Of a stretch of DNA of 51,142 nt, positions 7,592 through 16,827 are shown in pieces. The first letter of the stretch is position 1; each line of letters opens with the position of its first letter. The translations under genes and the position numbers were made by a program. The stretch is from an uncultured Alphaproteobacteria bacterium (lineage in GTDB: Bacteria > Pseudomonadota > Alphaproteobacteria > RF32 > CAG-239): positions 1 through 51,142 of the forward strand of contig CAKQKH010000008.1 of assembly GCA_934248075.1 (NCBI GenBank), read 5' to 3'. Below the pieces are notes generated by a model. The model was not told where the DNA came from, searched no databases, and was given only the letters and a program-made list of their open reading frames with translations.

Positions 7592-8716
7592 ATGATGTAT
7601 GCAAAAGCTATAAAATCCGCCGCTTTGGCCTTGGTTATCACCAGCTTTATGTTTGCTGCCGATAGCGCAAATGCGGTTTCGCGCATAAAAGATATTGCCG
7701 ACTTTGAGGGAATTAGAGACAACCAGCTTATCGGATATGGCCTGGTTGTGGGCTTGAACGGAACCGGTGATAACATCAAATCTGTGGATTTTACCCGTGA
7801 AAGTCTGATTTCAATGATGGATCAGATGGGCATCAACGCCCGCGGAGGCCAAATCAAAGCCAAAAATATTGCCGCAGTTATGGTTACCGCCAATTTGCCG
7901 CCGTTTGCGCGTCAGGGCAGCCGCATTGATGTGGTGGTAAGCGCGGTCGGCGATGCCAAAAACTTGCAAGGAGGCACCTTGCTGGCAACTCCTTTGACCG
8001 GCGCCAACGGAGAAGTTTATGCCGTGGCTCAGGGACAAATTGCAGTTGGCGCCACATCGGCCAAAAGCTCTAATCAGTCCGTAGTCAAAGGTGTACCGAC
8101 TTCCGGCAAAATCCCCAGCGGTGCGATTATTGAAAACGAAATTCCGTTTGAGTTGGAAAGCCTGAAGAGTATTACCATTGCTTTGCGTAATCCGGATTTT
8201 ACCACCGCGCGCCGCGTGGCCGATGCGGTTAATGCCATGATGGGCACCACAGCCGCCAAAGCCATTGATCCGGCCACCATTGTGTTGAATATTCCGGCTT
8301 CTTATAACGGCAAAGTGGTTGATTTGATGACCAAAGTCGAGCAGTTGCAGGTACAGCCTGACCAGTTGGCCAAAGTGGTTATTGACGAAAGCTCGGGAAT
8401 TGTGGTTATCGGCAAAGAAGTTAAGATTAACCGCTTGGCGATTGCTCAAGGGAATTTGACAATCAAAATCACCGATGTTCCGTTTGTGTCTCAGCCGCTG
8501 CCATTCTCTAACGGCGAGACGGTTACCGACTATACCTCGGTGATTGACATCAATGAAGACACCGACGCCAAACTGACGGTGTTGGATACCGGCATTAACC
8601 TGCAGGAACTGGTTGACGGACTGAATTCTTTGGGCGTGACCCCGCGCGATTTAATCAGCATTTTGCAGGCAATTAAGGCCAGCGGTGCTTTGCAGGCTGA
8701 AATTGAGGTGATCTGA
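7592..8716 (+). CDS. flgI: FlgI, flagellar P-ring protein
   Basis: 374 residues, the usual length for FlgI. The signal peptide is MMYAKAIKSAALALVITSFMFAADSANA, with cleavage probably before VSRIKDIADFEG. The mature start (SRIKDIADFEGIRDNQLIGY, then GLVVGLNGTGD) is the family hallmark. The protein assembles in the periplasm around the rod at the peptidoglycan layer as a bushing. It is the first gene of a five-gene unit transcribed from a sigma-54-type promoter and is followed with a TGATG stop/start overlap by the rod-binding protein gene. No flgA, flgH or rod genes are adjacent in this window. Confidence 0.96.
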   Translation: MMYAKAIKSAALALVITSFMFAADSANAVSRIKDIADFEGIRDNQLIGYGLVVGLNGTGDNIKSVDFTRESLISMMDQMGINARGGQIKAKNIAAVMVTANLPPFARQGSRIDVVVSAVGDAKNLQGGTLLATPLTGANGEVYAVAQGQIAVGATSAKSSNQSVVKGVPTSGKIPSGAIIENEIPFELESLKSITIALRNPDFTTARRVADAVNAMMGTTAAKAIDPATIVLNIPASYNGKVVDLMTKVEQLQVQPDQLAKVVIDESSGIVVIGKEVKINRLAIAQGNLTIKITDVPFVSQPLPFSNGETVTDYTSVIDINEDTDAKLTVLDTGINLQELVDGLNSLGVTPRDLISILQAIKASGALQAEIEVI

Positions 8717-9054
8717 TGACTGATGTTTTGAGCATAAACAACACCTTGCAAACTCAACTGTGGAATGTGAAAAACGCGCCGCAGATGAATGCCAAAGATT
8801 TGGCCAAGGCCGAAAAATCCGCTGAGGATTTTGAAGCTTTTTTCCTGACCAAAATGATGGAAACCATGTTTGAGGGAGTTTCTACCGACGGAATGTTTGG
8901 CGGCGGCAATGCCGAAAAGATTTATCGCTCCATGTTGCTAGATGAATATGGCAAAGAAATGGCCAAAGTCGGCACCGTGGGCGTTAAACAAAGCGTGATG
9001 CGCTCAATTTTAGAGATGCAGGAAATGGCGTCTCAGGGCTACATTGAAGGCTAA
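8716..9054 (+). CDS. cheL: CheL/FlgJ-type rod-binding protein, no muramidase domain
   Basis: 112 residues covering only the rod-binding part of FlgJ (KSAEDFEAFFLTKMMETMF, then GGGNAEKIYRSMLLDEYGKEMAK, the conserved core). The C-terminal glucosaminidase domain of enterobacterial FlgJ is absent, as is usual in alphaproteobacteria, where this short protein is called CheL. It probably caps or chaperones rod assembly in the periplasm; peptidoglycan opening would need a separate enzyme. The ATG overlaps the flgI stop (TGATG), so translation should be coupled. Confidence 0.88.
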   Translation: MTDVLSINNTLQTQLWNVKNAPQMNAKDLAKAEKSAEDFEAFFLTKMMETMFEGVSTDGMFGGGNAEKIYRSMLLDEYGKEMAKVGTVGVKQSVMRSILEMQEMASQGYIEG

Positions 9055-9065
9055 GGAGAACGAAA

Positions 9066-9518
9066 ATGGAAGAATTGCAATTGGAAGAAATCAACAACAA
9101 AGTCGAAGATCTGTTAGACGTGATTGACGGTTTTGCCGATCTGCTCAAAACAGAAAACGAGGCTTTGCGCAAATTTGACGTTGAGGCGGTCGGCTCTATG
9201 TATGAGCAAAAAGCCAAAATTGTTTCGGCCTACCGTTCAATGAGCGCCTTTTTTATCAAAAATCAAAATTATTTAAGCAATGCCGACACTGAGCTGAAAC
9301 AAGATTTGAAAGACGCTTCGCAAGAGCTTGACTCCTTGCTAAAAGAAAACGAGCTTTTGCTCAAAACCAGAATGGAAACCAGCAAAAATGTGATGGATAC
9401 AATCATCAACATCGCCAAGGTTACCAACAATCGCAACGCAACTTCTTATGGCGCGCACGGAACCTATTCTCCGTTGGACAACAACAAGAACGCGTTAGCC
9501 ATAAACAGAACATTGTAG
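9066..9518 (+). CDS. flgN: FlgN-like flagellar export chaperone
   Basis: 150 residues, strongly helical and acidic with heptad-like spacing over residues 1-110, and a Thr/Asn-rich tail. Size, fold type and position directly before flgK and flgL fit FlgN, the cytoplasmic chaperone that delivers the hook-filament junction proteins to the flagellar export apparatus. Sequence conservation in this family is weak, so the call leans on context. SD AAGGAG is 8 bases upstream of the ATG. Confidence 0.78.
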   Translation: MEELQLEEINNKVEDLLDVIDGFADLLKTENEALRKFDVEAVGSMYEQKAKIVSAYRSMSAFFIKNQNYLSNADTELKQDLKDASQELDSLLKENELLLKTRMETSKNVMDTIINIAKVTNNRNATSYGAHGTYSPLDNNKNALAINRTL

Positions 9519-9528
9519 GAGGTGTGTC

Positions 9529-11709
9529 ATGGCTCTTATCCCTTCTTTATCAACTTCGCTCTCGGGCATGAAAACGGCTCAGGGTCAATTGGATATCATC
9601 AGCCGCAACGTCGCCAATGTTGACACTGTCGGCTACACCCGCAAAATCGCCGGACAAAACAATGTAGTGCGCGCAGGCTCAAGCATGGGCGTGTCTTTGG
9701 CCGAGGTTACCCGCAAGGTCGATGAAGGGTTGCTCAAAAGCTATCTTTCCTCCAATGCGCAGACCAACAATTTTTCGGCCAAAAATAATTATCTGAGCAA
9801 AATTGAAACCACCCTCGGAACTCCGCAAGGCAATAACTCGATTTCGGCCAATGTGGCGGATTTGCAAAAAGCAATGAACGCTTTTGCCTCCGATGTTACA
9901 TCTTCGGCCAATCGATACAACTTGCTCAATCAGGCCAGCACCATCACCGCCAGATTGAACTCAATTTCTACCGAAATTCAGAGATTGCGCGGCGACGCTG
10001 ATCAGCAAATTAACGCCGATGTTGATAGAATTAATAAATTGTTGGAAGAAATTGATAATCTGAACGATGAAATTGTTAAGTACAACATTTTGCAATACGA
10101 CGGCAAAGCTGATTTGCTGGACGCGCGCGACGAAGCCCTGCGCGAGCTAAGCGGATATATCGACATATCTTATTTTAAGCGTGAAACCGGAGCGATTGTT
10201 ATTCAGACAACATCTGGCACAACCCTGCTGGACAATCAGCCGCACAAACTCTCGCACAGCGCTTTGACCCAAGCCAGCCCGACAATATCTTACGCCAGCG
10301 GCGGTATCAGCGGCATATATGTTGACGGCAAGGATATTACCGGAACCATTAAGGACGGCGAGCTTAAAGGTTTGATTGAAGTTCGCGACACTTCTTTGCC
10401 CTCATTGCAAAGCCAGTTGGATCAGCTGGGCGGAACACTGATGAAACAAATTAATCAGGTGCATAACCGCGGTACCTCGTTTCCGGACACATCTTCCATA
10501 TTGACTGGAAACCGCACATTTATTAGAGCTGACGACGGCTCTTATCCGCAGAGTATCAGATTGGAAAACGGCGATGTGCGCTTTACGGTGTTTAACGCCG
10601 AAGGCAAGCAAGTTGCCACCACCAACCTCAAAGGAGGCTTGGGCTTTACGGAAGGATCGCTCAGCGATATGGCAACCGCGATTCAGGATTGGATGCGCTC
10701 GGTTGACGGCCCGAACCTACCGCAAGCGCAAGTTTATTTTGATGGCGACGGCAAGTTGGTAATCAACAGCGGCGACAGCGATTATGGACTTTCGATCGTT
10801 GATGAAAAAACCTCCACTCCGGGGTCTGATCAACAAGATGCTGTGATTAAATTTGACGCCGGTAACAATGGACTGTTTGCCAAGACTTATGAAGGATTTT
10901 CAAGTTTCTTTGGTCTGAACGATATGTTTGTGACTTCTGACCGCGACGCCATTTATGACTCCAAAGTTGTCAGCGCCAATGCCAACTTGGGAGTTACCGG
11001 CATGACAATCTGGAGTTTTTCGGATCAGACCAACGGCTTTAATTTCGGCACAATCACAATCAGCCCGAATGACAGCCTGAGCGACATTGTTAAAACCATT
11101 AACGACACTCCGGCCCTGAACAACACCATTCGCGCCTCGATGGTGCCAAACGGCAGCGGATATATGTTGCGGATTGAAAACCTTAATGGCGACCAGTTGG
11201 AAATTACCGAAACTCAAGGCAACAATCTTATCGGTCGTCTGGGTATGGAGCCGTCTTCGGCCAATGTGGCGCAAACAATCGGCGTACGCAATGACATTAT
11301 GACCAACCCGGGGCTGATTTCCGCAAGTTCGCCTGAATTTAATGCTTCTACCGGAAAATATGTGATGAGCGCGGCGGCCAACAATATTGCCAATGAACTG
11401 GTTAAGGCTTTTAGCGCGGCATATAATTTTAAGCAGTCTGGAACCATAGCCCAGACCCAAAGTACTTTGGCGGATTATGCCTCGACTTTTGTCGGCAATA
11501 TCGCCTCTCAGGCAAGCAACGCCGAAAGCACTTTAGCTTATCAGCAGGAGCTGACTAACTCCATATCCACCAAAGAAGCTAAAGTCAGCGGCGTGGATTT
11601 AGATGAAGAACTCGGACAAATGATTATCTTTCAGCAGACTTATGCCGCCTGCGCTCAGGCTTTTACCGCATCCAAAGAAATTTTGGATATGTTGCTGAAT
11701 ATCGTATAG
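9529..11709 (+). CDS. flgK: FlgK, hook-filament junction protein 1
   Basis: 726 residues. The N-terminus (LIPSLSTSLSGMKTAQGQLD, then ISRNVANVDTVGYTRK) is the D0/D1 heptad region with the NVAN..T.GYTR signature of axial proteins. The C-terminus (SGVDLDEELGQMIIFQQTYAACAQAFTASKEILDMLLNIV) is the matching FlgK D0 helix. The middle (about 250-620) is the variable exposed part, with Ser/Thr/Asn/Gly-rich beta sequence. It is secreted through the flagellar type III pathway, so it has no Sec signal. SD AGGAGG is 7 bases upstream. It lies between flgN and flgL in the sigma-54 operon. Confidence 0.95.
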   Translation: MALIPSLSTSLSGMKTAQGQLDIISRNVANVDTVGYTRKIAGQNNVVRAGSSMGVSLAEVTRKVDEGLLKSYLSSNAQTNNFSAKNNYLSKIETTLGTPQGNNSISANVADLQKAMNAFASDVTSSANRYNLLNQASTITARLNSISTEIQRLRGDADQQINADVDRINKLLEEIDNLNDEIVKYNILQYDGKADLLDARDEALRELSGYIDISYFKRETGAIVIQTTSGTTLLDNQPHKLSHSALTQASPTISYASGGISGIYVDGKDITGTIKDGELKGLIEVRDTSLPSLQSQLDQLGGTLMKQINQVHNRGTSFPDTSSILTGNRTFIRADDGSYPQSIRLENGDVRFTVFNAEGKQVATTNLKGGLGFTEGSLSDMATAIQDWMRSVDGPNLPQAQVYFDGDGKLVINSGDSDYGLSIVDEKTSTPGSDQQDAVIKFDAGNNGLFAKTYEGFSSFFGLNDMFVTSDRDAIYDSKVVSANANLGVTGMTIWSFSDQTNGFNFGTITISPNDSLSDIVKTINDTPALNNTIRASMVPNGSGYMLRIENLNGDQLEITETQGNNLIGRLGMEPSSANVAQTIGVRNDIMTNPGLISASSPEFNASTGKYVMSAAANNIANELVKAFSAAYNFKQSGTIAQTQSTLADYASTFVGNIASQASNAESTLAYQQELTNSISTKEAKVSGVDLDEELGQMIIFQQTYAACAQAFTASKEILDMLLNIV

Positions 11710-11721
11710 GAGGATTGAGAT

Positions 11722-13653
11722 ATGACCAGAGTACCTACTTATGCCAGCTATATGAACTTGTTGAACCAAACTATAAGCAACAAGTCCAGATTTGAGCTTT
11801 ATAACTATCAGAGCATTACCGGTCTTAAGGCTCCGACTTATTCCGGATACGGCGTGAGCGCGTATAGCATTGTCAATATGGAGGCGTCGCTCAATGTTAC
11901 CAACAATTTGTTGGAAAACAACAAGCTGCTGAACGTTGAACTCAAAACCATGAATACCTCTATGCAGGCAATTAACAACGCGGTCAGCGATTTTAAGGCG
12001 ATGCTGAACTCATTCAGCGGCTCTGACATTGACAATCTTACGCCTGACTACACCGGTGGAAAAATAACTTTTACCGACAATAACGAGGCTACCTATTTGG
12101 GCAAAACCATTACGATTAACGGCACCAAATATACGTTTGCCGACAATGGTACCGGCAATAATATTGATTTGTCCGGAATTGCCGCGGACTCGGGAAACGC
12201 CGGATACGCCGAAAAAGTTATGCAGGCGCTGCAAAACAAAATCGATCCGACCGGCAAATACCCAGATTTTAAGTTTGACGGCGCAAGCTTTGAATTTCCG
12301 CTCTATACGATTAACGGCGGATCTTCGGTTTTGGGCGCGGCCGGGGTTGAGACCGGCGAGGCTTATACCATGAGTCAGGATCAGGCTCGCAACCTCAATG
12401 AGCTGCAAAACACCGCTTTTACCACTATGCAAATGTTGGTAGATGCGCTCAATGTTTCGGCAAACGGCAAATATTTGTTCGGCGGCGGCAATGCCACAAC
12501 TTCACCAATCAATTTTCCGTTTAAGTCTTTGAAAGAATTTCAGAGCTATTACGACGGTATCAACATCAAGTTTCCGACCAATAGCGCCGCCAACTTGTGT
12601 AACCGCACCACCACCAACGCCAGCACCGGCAGCCTGACTATTGACAAGATTGAGGGAAATCAGTTTAAGATTACCCCCGAAAAGGCCGAAGGATTTTTGG
12701 AACCGGCGGTCGCGGCAAATCCGGAAACCACCGGCAAGCTGACGTTTAACGCTGACAAAAACACTCTAAACGCCACCCAATACGGGGCTTTTAATACAAT
12801 TAAGGCCGGTGACACTTTGGTGATTGGCGGAACTGCCAATAATGACAACTCTTATGTGGTTAAATCGGTTTCGGCTGACGGCAAAACCATTACCTTTGAA
12901 GATAATGCCGGACACAATATTGTTGACGAGACGGCAATCGCCGATCCGACCGGCATTACTATCAGCACCTCTTATCCGGTCGGCGCGGTGATAGAAATGG
13001 AAGGCATGGGAACCAATGTTGCGCCCAGAGTGCAGGTTATCGGAGTTAACGCCGACGGCTCGCTCAATGTTACGGCCGATCCGGACTATTTTAATGCAAA
13101 TCAGATTACGATTCCGGACACCAGTCGTTGGAAGATGACTACCACCTCTTATTATGTGGGCGGAAACGCGGCCATTGACCGCATGATATCCAGCAATCAG
13201 TCTATTAGCATGGACGTAACGGCCGACGACGGAGCTTTTGAAAAGTTGTTCCGCGCTCTCGGACAAATTGCTCAGAACAATCTGGTTGACACCCGCAATC
13301 CGGCTGAGACTGAAGGGTTGATTGACAGCAATAAAGCCTATGACCTTATTATGGGCGGAAACAAAATGATTTTGAACGCGGTTGATGACAGCGGCGACAC
13401 GGTGAAATCAGGCGACAACTCCAGCTTGTATGCGGTAACCGCCAAGCTTGATGCCAACTATGTGTTGCTCAATGCCACTGACGAGAACCTGACATTGGTA
13501 AAAAACAACCTGCAGACCAGCGTTGATTCACTCAAGAATGTTAGTCAGGAGGAGGCTGCGGTAAAAGCGCTGTTAGCGCAAAACAATCTGGCGGCATCTT
13601 ATTCGGTTTTGCAAAACGCAATGAGTATGTCGCTGCTAAACTACCTTAAATAA
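11722..13653 (+). CDS. flgL: FlgL, hook-filament junction protein 3, unusually long
   Basis: The N-terminus (RVPTYASYMNLLNQTISNKS, then the T.LKAPTYSGYG region) and the C-terminus (LVKNNLQTSVDSLKNVSQEEAAVKALLAQNNLAASYSVLQNAMSMSLLNYLK) are flagellin/FlgL D0-D1 helices. The call FlgL rather than flagellin rests on position after flgK and on residues such as YLFGGGNATTSPI near 250. Total length is 643 residues, about twice the usual 300 or so. The excess is an inserted Ser/Thr/Asn/Asp/Gly-rich beta region (about 100-500) likely to be surface exposed. SD AGGAGG is 9 bases upstream of the ATG. It is the last gene of the operon, followed by a strong terminator. Confidence 0.88.
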   Translation: MTRVPTYASYMNLLNQTISNKSRFELYNYQSITGLKAPTYSGYGVSAYSIVNMEASLNVTNNLLENNKLLNVELKTMNTSMQAINNAVSDFKAMLNSFSGSDIDNLTPDYTGGKITFTDNNEATYLGKTITINGTKYTFADNGTGNNIDLSGIAADSGNAGYAEKVMQALQNKIDPTGKYPDFKFDGASFEFPLYTINGGSSVLGAAGVETGEAYTMSQDQARNLNELQNTAFTTMQMLVDALNVSANGKYLFGGGNATTSPINFPFKSLKEFQSYYDGINIKFPTNSAANLCNRTTTNASTGSLTIDKIEGNQFKITPEKAEGFLEPAVAANPETTGKLTFNADKNTLNATQYGAFNTIKAGDTLVIGGTANNDNSYVVKSVSADGKTITFEDNAGHNIVDETAIADPTGITISTSYPVGAVIEMEGMGTNVAPRVQVIGVNADGSLNVTADPDYFNANQITIPDTSRWKMTTTSYYVGGNAAIDRMISSNQSISMDVTADDGAFEKLFRALGQIAQNNLVDTRNPAETEGLIDSNKAYDLIMGGNKMILNAVDDSGDTVKSGDNSSLYAVTAKLDANYVLLNATDENLTLVKNNLQTSVDSLKNVSQEEAAVKALLAQNNLAASYSVLQNAMSMSLLNYLK

Positions 13654-13670
13654 ATTGCCTAATACACAAA

Positions 13671-13704
13671 AAAAATTCCGAACCGGTTGGCTCGGAATTT
13701 TTTT
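13671..13704. terminator. Bidirectional terminator between flgL and the RND pump gene
   Basis: Stem AATTCCGA (13674-13681) with TCGGAATT (13692-13699), 10-nt loop, an A-run before and a T-run after, so it serves both converging transcripts. Confidence 0.9.
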
Positions 13705-13713
13705 TGTTAGGAA

Positions 13714-16700
13714 TTATTCCTCTTTGGGCTTGTCTGGACTGAACCGCTCGCTGATAGTCTGGAACAGAACATACAGCAACGGAATAACAATCAGTCCGGC
13801 GGCAGTACCCAAGAGCATGCCGTAGAACACCGGCACGCCAATAGCAATACGGCTGGCCGCGCCGGCGCCGGTGGCCACAATCATCGGCAACACACCCAAA
13901 ATGAAGGTGAATGCCGTCATCAGCACCGCACGGAAACGTTCTTTGGTTCCGGTCATGGCGGCTTTGACAATTGAGGATCCGCGCTCGCGCTCCTCTTTGG
14001 CGAACTCAACAATCAAAATCGCGTTCTTGCTGGCCAAACCGACTAACAGAATCAGACCAAGTTGAGCATAAATACTCAACGGCAGTCCGGTAATGAACAA
14101 ACCGGCAAGAGCGCCCAACATGGCCACTGAAACCGAGCTTAAAACCGGTAGCGGAGTAATCCAGTTTTCATACTGGGCCACCAAGAACAAATAACCGAAA
14201 GTAACGGCCAGAGCCAACAAATAACCGATTTGGCCGCCACTGGCTTTTTCTTGATAGCTGATGCCCGACCAGTCATAAGTGAAACCTTGCGGTAATTTCT
14301 TGGAAAGTTTTTCCAAGGAGCTCATAGCCTCACCGGTACTGACCGAACTGTTTTGCACGGCGGTAATCGACGCGCTGGGATATTGGTTGTAGCGGGTAAC
14401 AACACGCGGAGACAAAACCTTGCGCAGTTTGAGAACGCTGCCCAGCGGCACCATCTCGCCATCTTTGTTTTGAACATAGAGCTTGTTGATGCTGTCAATA
14501 TCTTTGCGGAACTGCCAATCGGCCTGCAACATAACCTTGTTAACCTGAGTACCAAAGTTAACATCGTTAACATAGCTGGAGCCGAGGTAATTTTGCAAAA
14601 CCGAGAAGATGCTGCCTACCGATACCCCCATAGCCTCCGCCTTTTGACGATCAATATCAATATAGATATTCGGAGTTTTGGCGGTATAGGTTGTATAAGC
14701 ATAAGCAACTTCAGGAGCCATATTTATCTGCATGAGCATATTTTGTAACGCGGCTTCAATCTTCTGCGGATTGTCGGTATTGGTGGAAAGCAGACGATAA
14801 TCCATACCGCCGCTCATGCCCAAGCCCATAATTGCAGGCGGTTCAAAGAGCTGAACCTCAGCCTCAGGACGATTAGAAACCTTAGCTCTGATACGGTTCA
14901 TGATGTTGGTTGAATATAGCTCATCACCTTTGCGCTCATTCCACGGACGCAAAGTAATAAAGCCCAAAGCAACGTTTTCACCGGTACCGCCGATCATGCT
15001 GACACCGGCAACGATCATTACGTTGTCAACTCCGGCTTCTTCTTTCATCAACGGGTAAATTTCGTCGATAAATTTCTGAGTGCGGACACGAGTTGCGCCC
15101 TCAGGCAGTTGGATATTGAGCATAATAACGCCTTGGTCCTCATTGGGAATAAACGAGGTTTGGCTGATGCTCAAGAAACCATACACCGCGGCCACAATCA
15201 GCCCGAACAACAGGGCAATAACCGAAACTTTGCGGGCAACAATCGCCACAATGGCAACATAGGTGTCGCGAGATTTGCTGATGATGTTGTTAAACCAGAA
15301 CAACGGGCCGTGTTTAATCTCTTTGAGCGGGCGCAAAATGGTGGCGCACAAAGCCGGCGACAAAGTCAGCGCGTTTAGCGAAGAAAAAGTCACCGAGGTG
15401 GAAATGGTAATGGCAAATTGTTGATAAATCTTGCCGGTAATACCGCCCATAAAGCCAACCGGCACAAAAATAGCCAGCAACACCAGTGTGGTGGCGACAA
15501 CCGCGCTGGAAACCTGCTCCATGGCTTTTATGGTGGCGGCCTTGGGCGAGAGTTTTTCGGTTTCCATAATGGTCAAAACACGCTCAACCACCACAATCGC
15601 ATCATCGACCACCAAACCAATCGCCAACACCAAACCAAACAAGGTTAACATATTAATGCTGTATCCCAAGGCCATCATAACGGCAAAGGTGGCAAAAATA
15701 GAAACCGGAATGGTCAGTGACGGCACCAAAGTTGAACGCCAATCTTGCAAAAAGATGTAGCACACCAAAACCACCAACGCAAAAGTCATAATCAACGTGA
15801 ACACAACTTCTTCAATGGAGGCGGTGATATACTCGGTGGAGTCATAACCGATAATATAGTTCATATCATCAGGAAAGCTCTCTGCCAAACGGGCAATTTC
15901 CGCCTTTACCGCGGCCATGGCATCAAGCGCGTTGGCGCCGGAAAGCTGGTTGATGGCAATGGCAACGTTGGGCGCGTTGTTGAACTTGGAGGTGGCGCGA
16001 TAGCTCTCCTCGCCAATCTCTACCCGAGCAATATCCTTGAGCCTTAGCAGGCCGCCCTGCTCGGCGGTGCGAACAATAATGTTCTTAAAGTCTTCAACCT
16101 CATTGATACGGCCGTGAGTCTGCAAGGTATAAACCATTTGCTGAGCGCCGTCTCCGGGCATAGCGCCAACACTACCTAAAGAAGGTTGATAGTTTTGGCT
16201 CTCAATGGCGGAAGTAATGCTGGAAAGCGGCAAATTTAACGCCGTAATCTTATCGGCATCAAGCCATACGCGCATGCTCAGGCGAGAAGAATAAACGTTG
16301 ACCTCGCCAACGCCATAAACACGGGCCAAATTGTTTTTGATGTTATTTTGAACATAGTCAGCCAACTCCAGCGGAGAGTGAGTGCCTTTGGGCGAGCCGA
16401 TAGTGATAAAACCCAAAATATTGGAAGAACGGCTCTGCACCGTCAACCCCTGACGAGTAACCTCGGCCGGAAGCTTGCTTTGCGCCTGCTGAATACGATT
16501 TTGCACCTTAACCTGCGCCATATCGCGGTCAACACCAACCTTAAAAGTTACGGTCAGTTGATAGCTGGAGTTCTCAGAAGAAGAACTCATATAAAGCATA
16601 TCCTCCACCCCGTTGACTTCTTCTTCCAGCGGAATACCGATAGTCTTGGCGACAACCTCAGCGCTGGCGCCGGGATAGGTGGCAGAAACCACAACCTCCG

Positions 16701-16824
16701 GCGGGGTGATCTCCGGATACAGGGCAATGGGCAAAGAAAAAAGCGAAATCACGCCGGCCAAAGTCAACACGATGGAAATTACCATCGCGAAACGCGGGCG
16801 CTCAATGAAAATTCTGGAAAACAT
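13714..16824 (-). CDS. RND multidrug efflux pump subunit (AcrB/HAE1 family)
   Basis: A 1036-residue inner-membrane proton/drug antiporter of usual AcrB length. Features seen are the N-terminal helix (MFSRIFIERPRFAMVISIVL), the TM4 proton-relay Asp pair in GLVVDDAIVVVERVL, the periplasmic porter and docking regions, and the second TM block (IYAQLGLILLVGLASKNAIL, an HAE1 hallmark). It ends in a short charged tail (ERFSPDKPKEE). It starts 3 bases after the membrane fusion protein stop. No outer-membrane channel gene follows, since the strand flips to flgL, so the pump must use a TolC/OprM-type partner coded elsewhere, possibly the one at 30465-31943. The TetR gene at the head of the operon suggests drug-inducible expression. 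Confidence 0.95.
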   Translation of the reverse strand: MFSRIFIERPRFAMVISIVLTLAGVISLFSLPIALYPEITPPEVVVSATYPGASAEVVAKTIGIPLEEEVNGVEDMLYMSSSSENSSYQLTVTFKVGVDRDMAQVKVQNRIQQAQSKLPAEVTRQGLTVQSRSSNILGFITIGSPKGTHSPLELADYVQNNIKNNLARVYGVGEVNVYSSRLSMRVWLDADKITALNLPLSSITSAIESQNYQPSLGSVGAMPGDGAQQMVYTLQTHGRINEVEDFKNIIVRTAEQGGLLRLKDIARVEIGEESYRATSKFNNAPNVAIAINQLSGANALDAMAAVKAEIARLAESFPDDMNYIIGYDSTEYITASIEEVVFTLIMTFALVVLVCYIFLQDWRSTLVPSLTIPVSIFATFAVMMALGYSINMLTLFGLVLAIGLVVDDAIVVVERVLTIMETEKLSPKAATIKAMEQVSSAVVATTLVLLAIFVPVGFMGGITGKIYQQFAITISTSVTFSSLNALTLSPALCATILRPLKEIKHGPLFWFNNIISKSRDTYVAIVAIVARKVSVIALLFGLIVAAVYGFLSISQTSFIPNEDQGVIMLNIQLPEGATRVRTQKFIDEIYPLMKEEAGVDNVMIVAGVSMIGGTGENVALGFITLRPWNERKGDELYSTNIMNRIRAKVSNRPEAEVQLFEPPAIMGLGMSGGMDYRLLSTNTDNPQKIEAALQNMLMQINMAPEVAYAYTTYTAKTPNIYIDIDRQKAEAMGVSVGSIFSVLQNYLGSSYVNDVNFGTQVNKVMLQADWQFRKDIDSINKLYVQNKDGEMVPLGSVLKLRKVLSPRVVTRYNQYPSASITAVQNSSVSTGEAMSSLEKLSKKLPQGFTYDWSGISYQEKASGGQIGYLLALAVTFGYLFLVAQYENWITPLPVLSSVSVAMLGALAGLFITGLPLSIYAQLGLILLVGLASKNAILIVEFAKEERERGSSIVKAAMTGTKERFRAVLMTAFTFILGVLPMIVATGAGAASRIAIGVPVFYGMLLGTAAGLIVIPLLYVLFQTISERFSPDKPKEE

Positions 16825-16827
16825 AGG

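Noticed and set aside
7344..7595. Plus-strand ORF covering the 73-bp repeat
   Set aside because: Starts inside murE, ends at the flgI start, and its length comes from the repeat itself.
7811..8449. Antisense open frame of 212 codons in flgI
   Set aside because: Composition mirrors the codon bias of flgI; His/Asn/Arg-rich as expected of an antisense frame.
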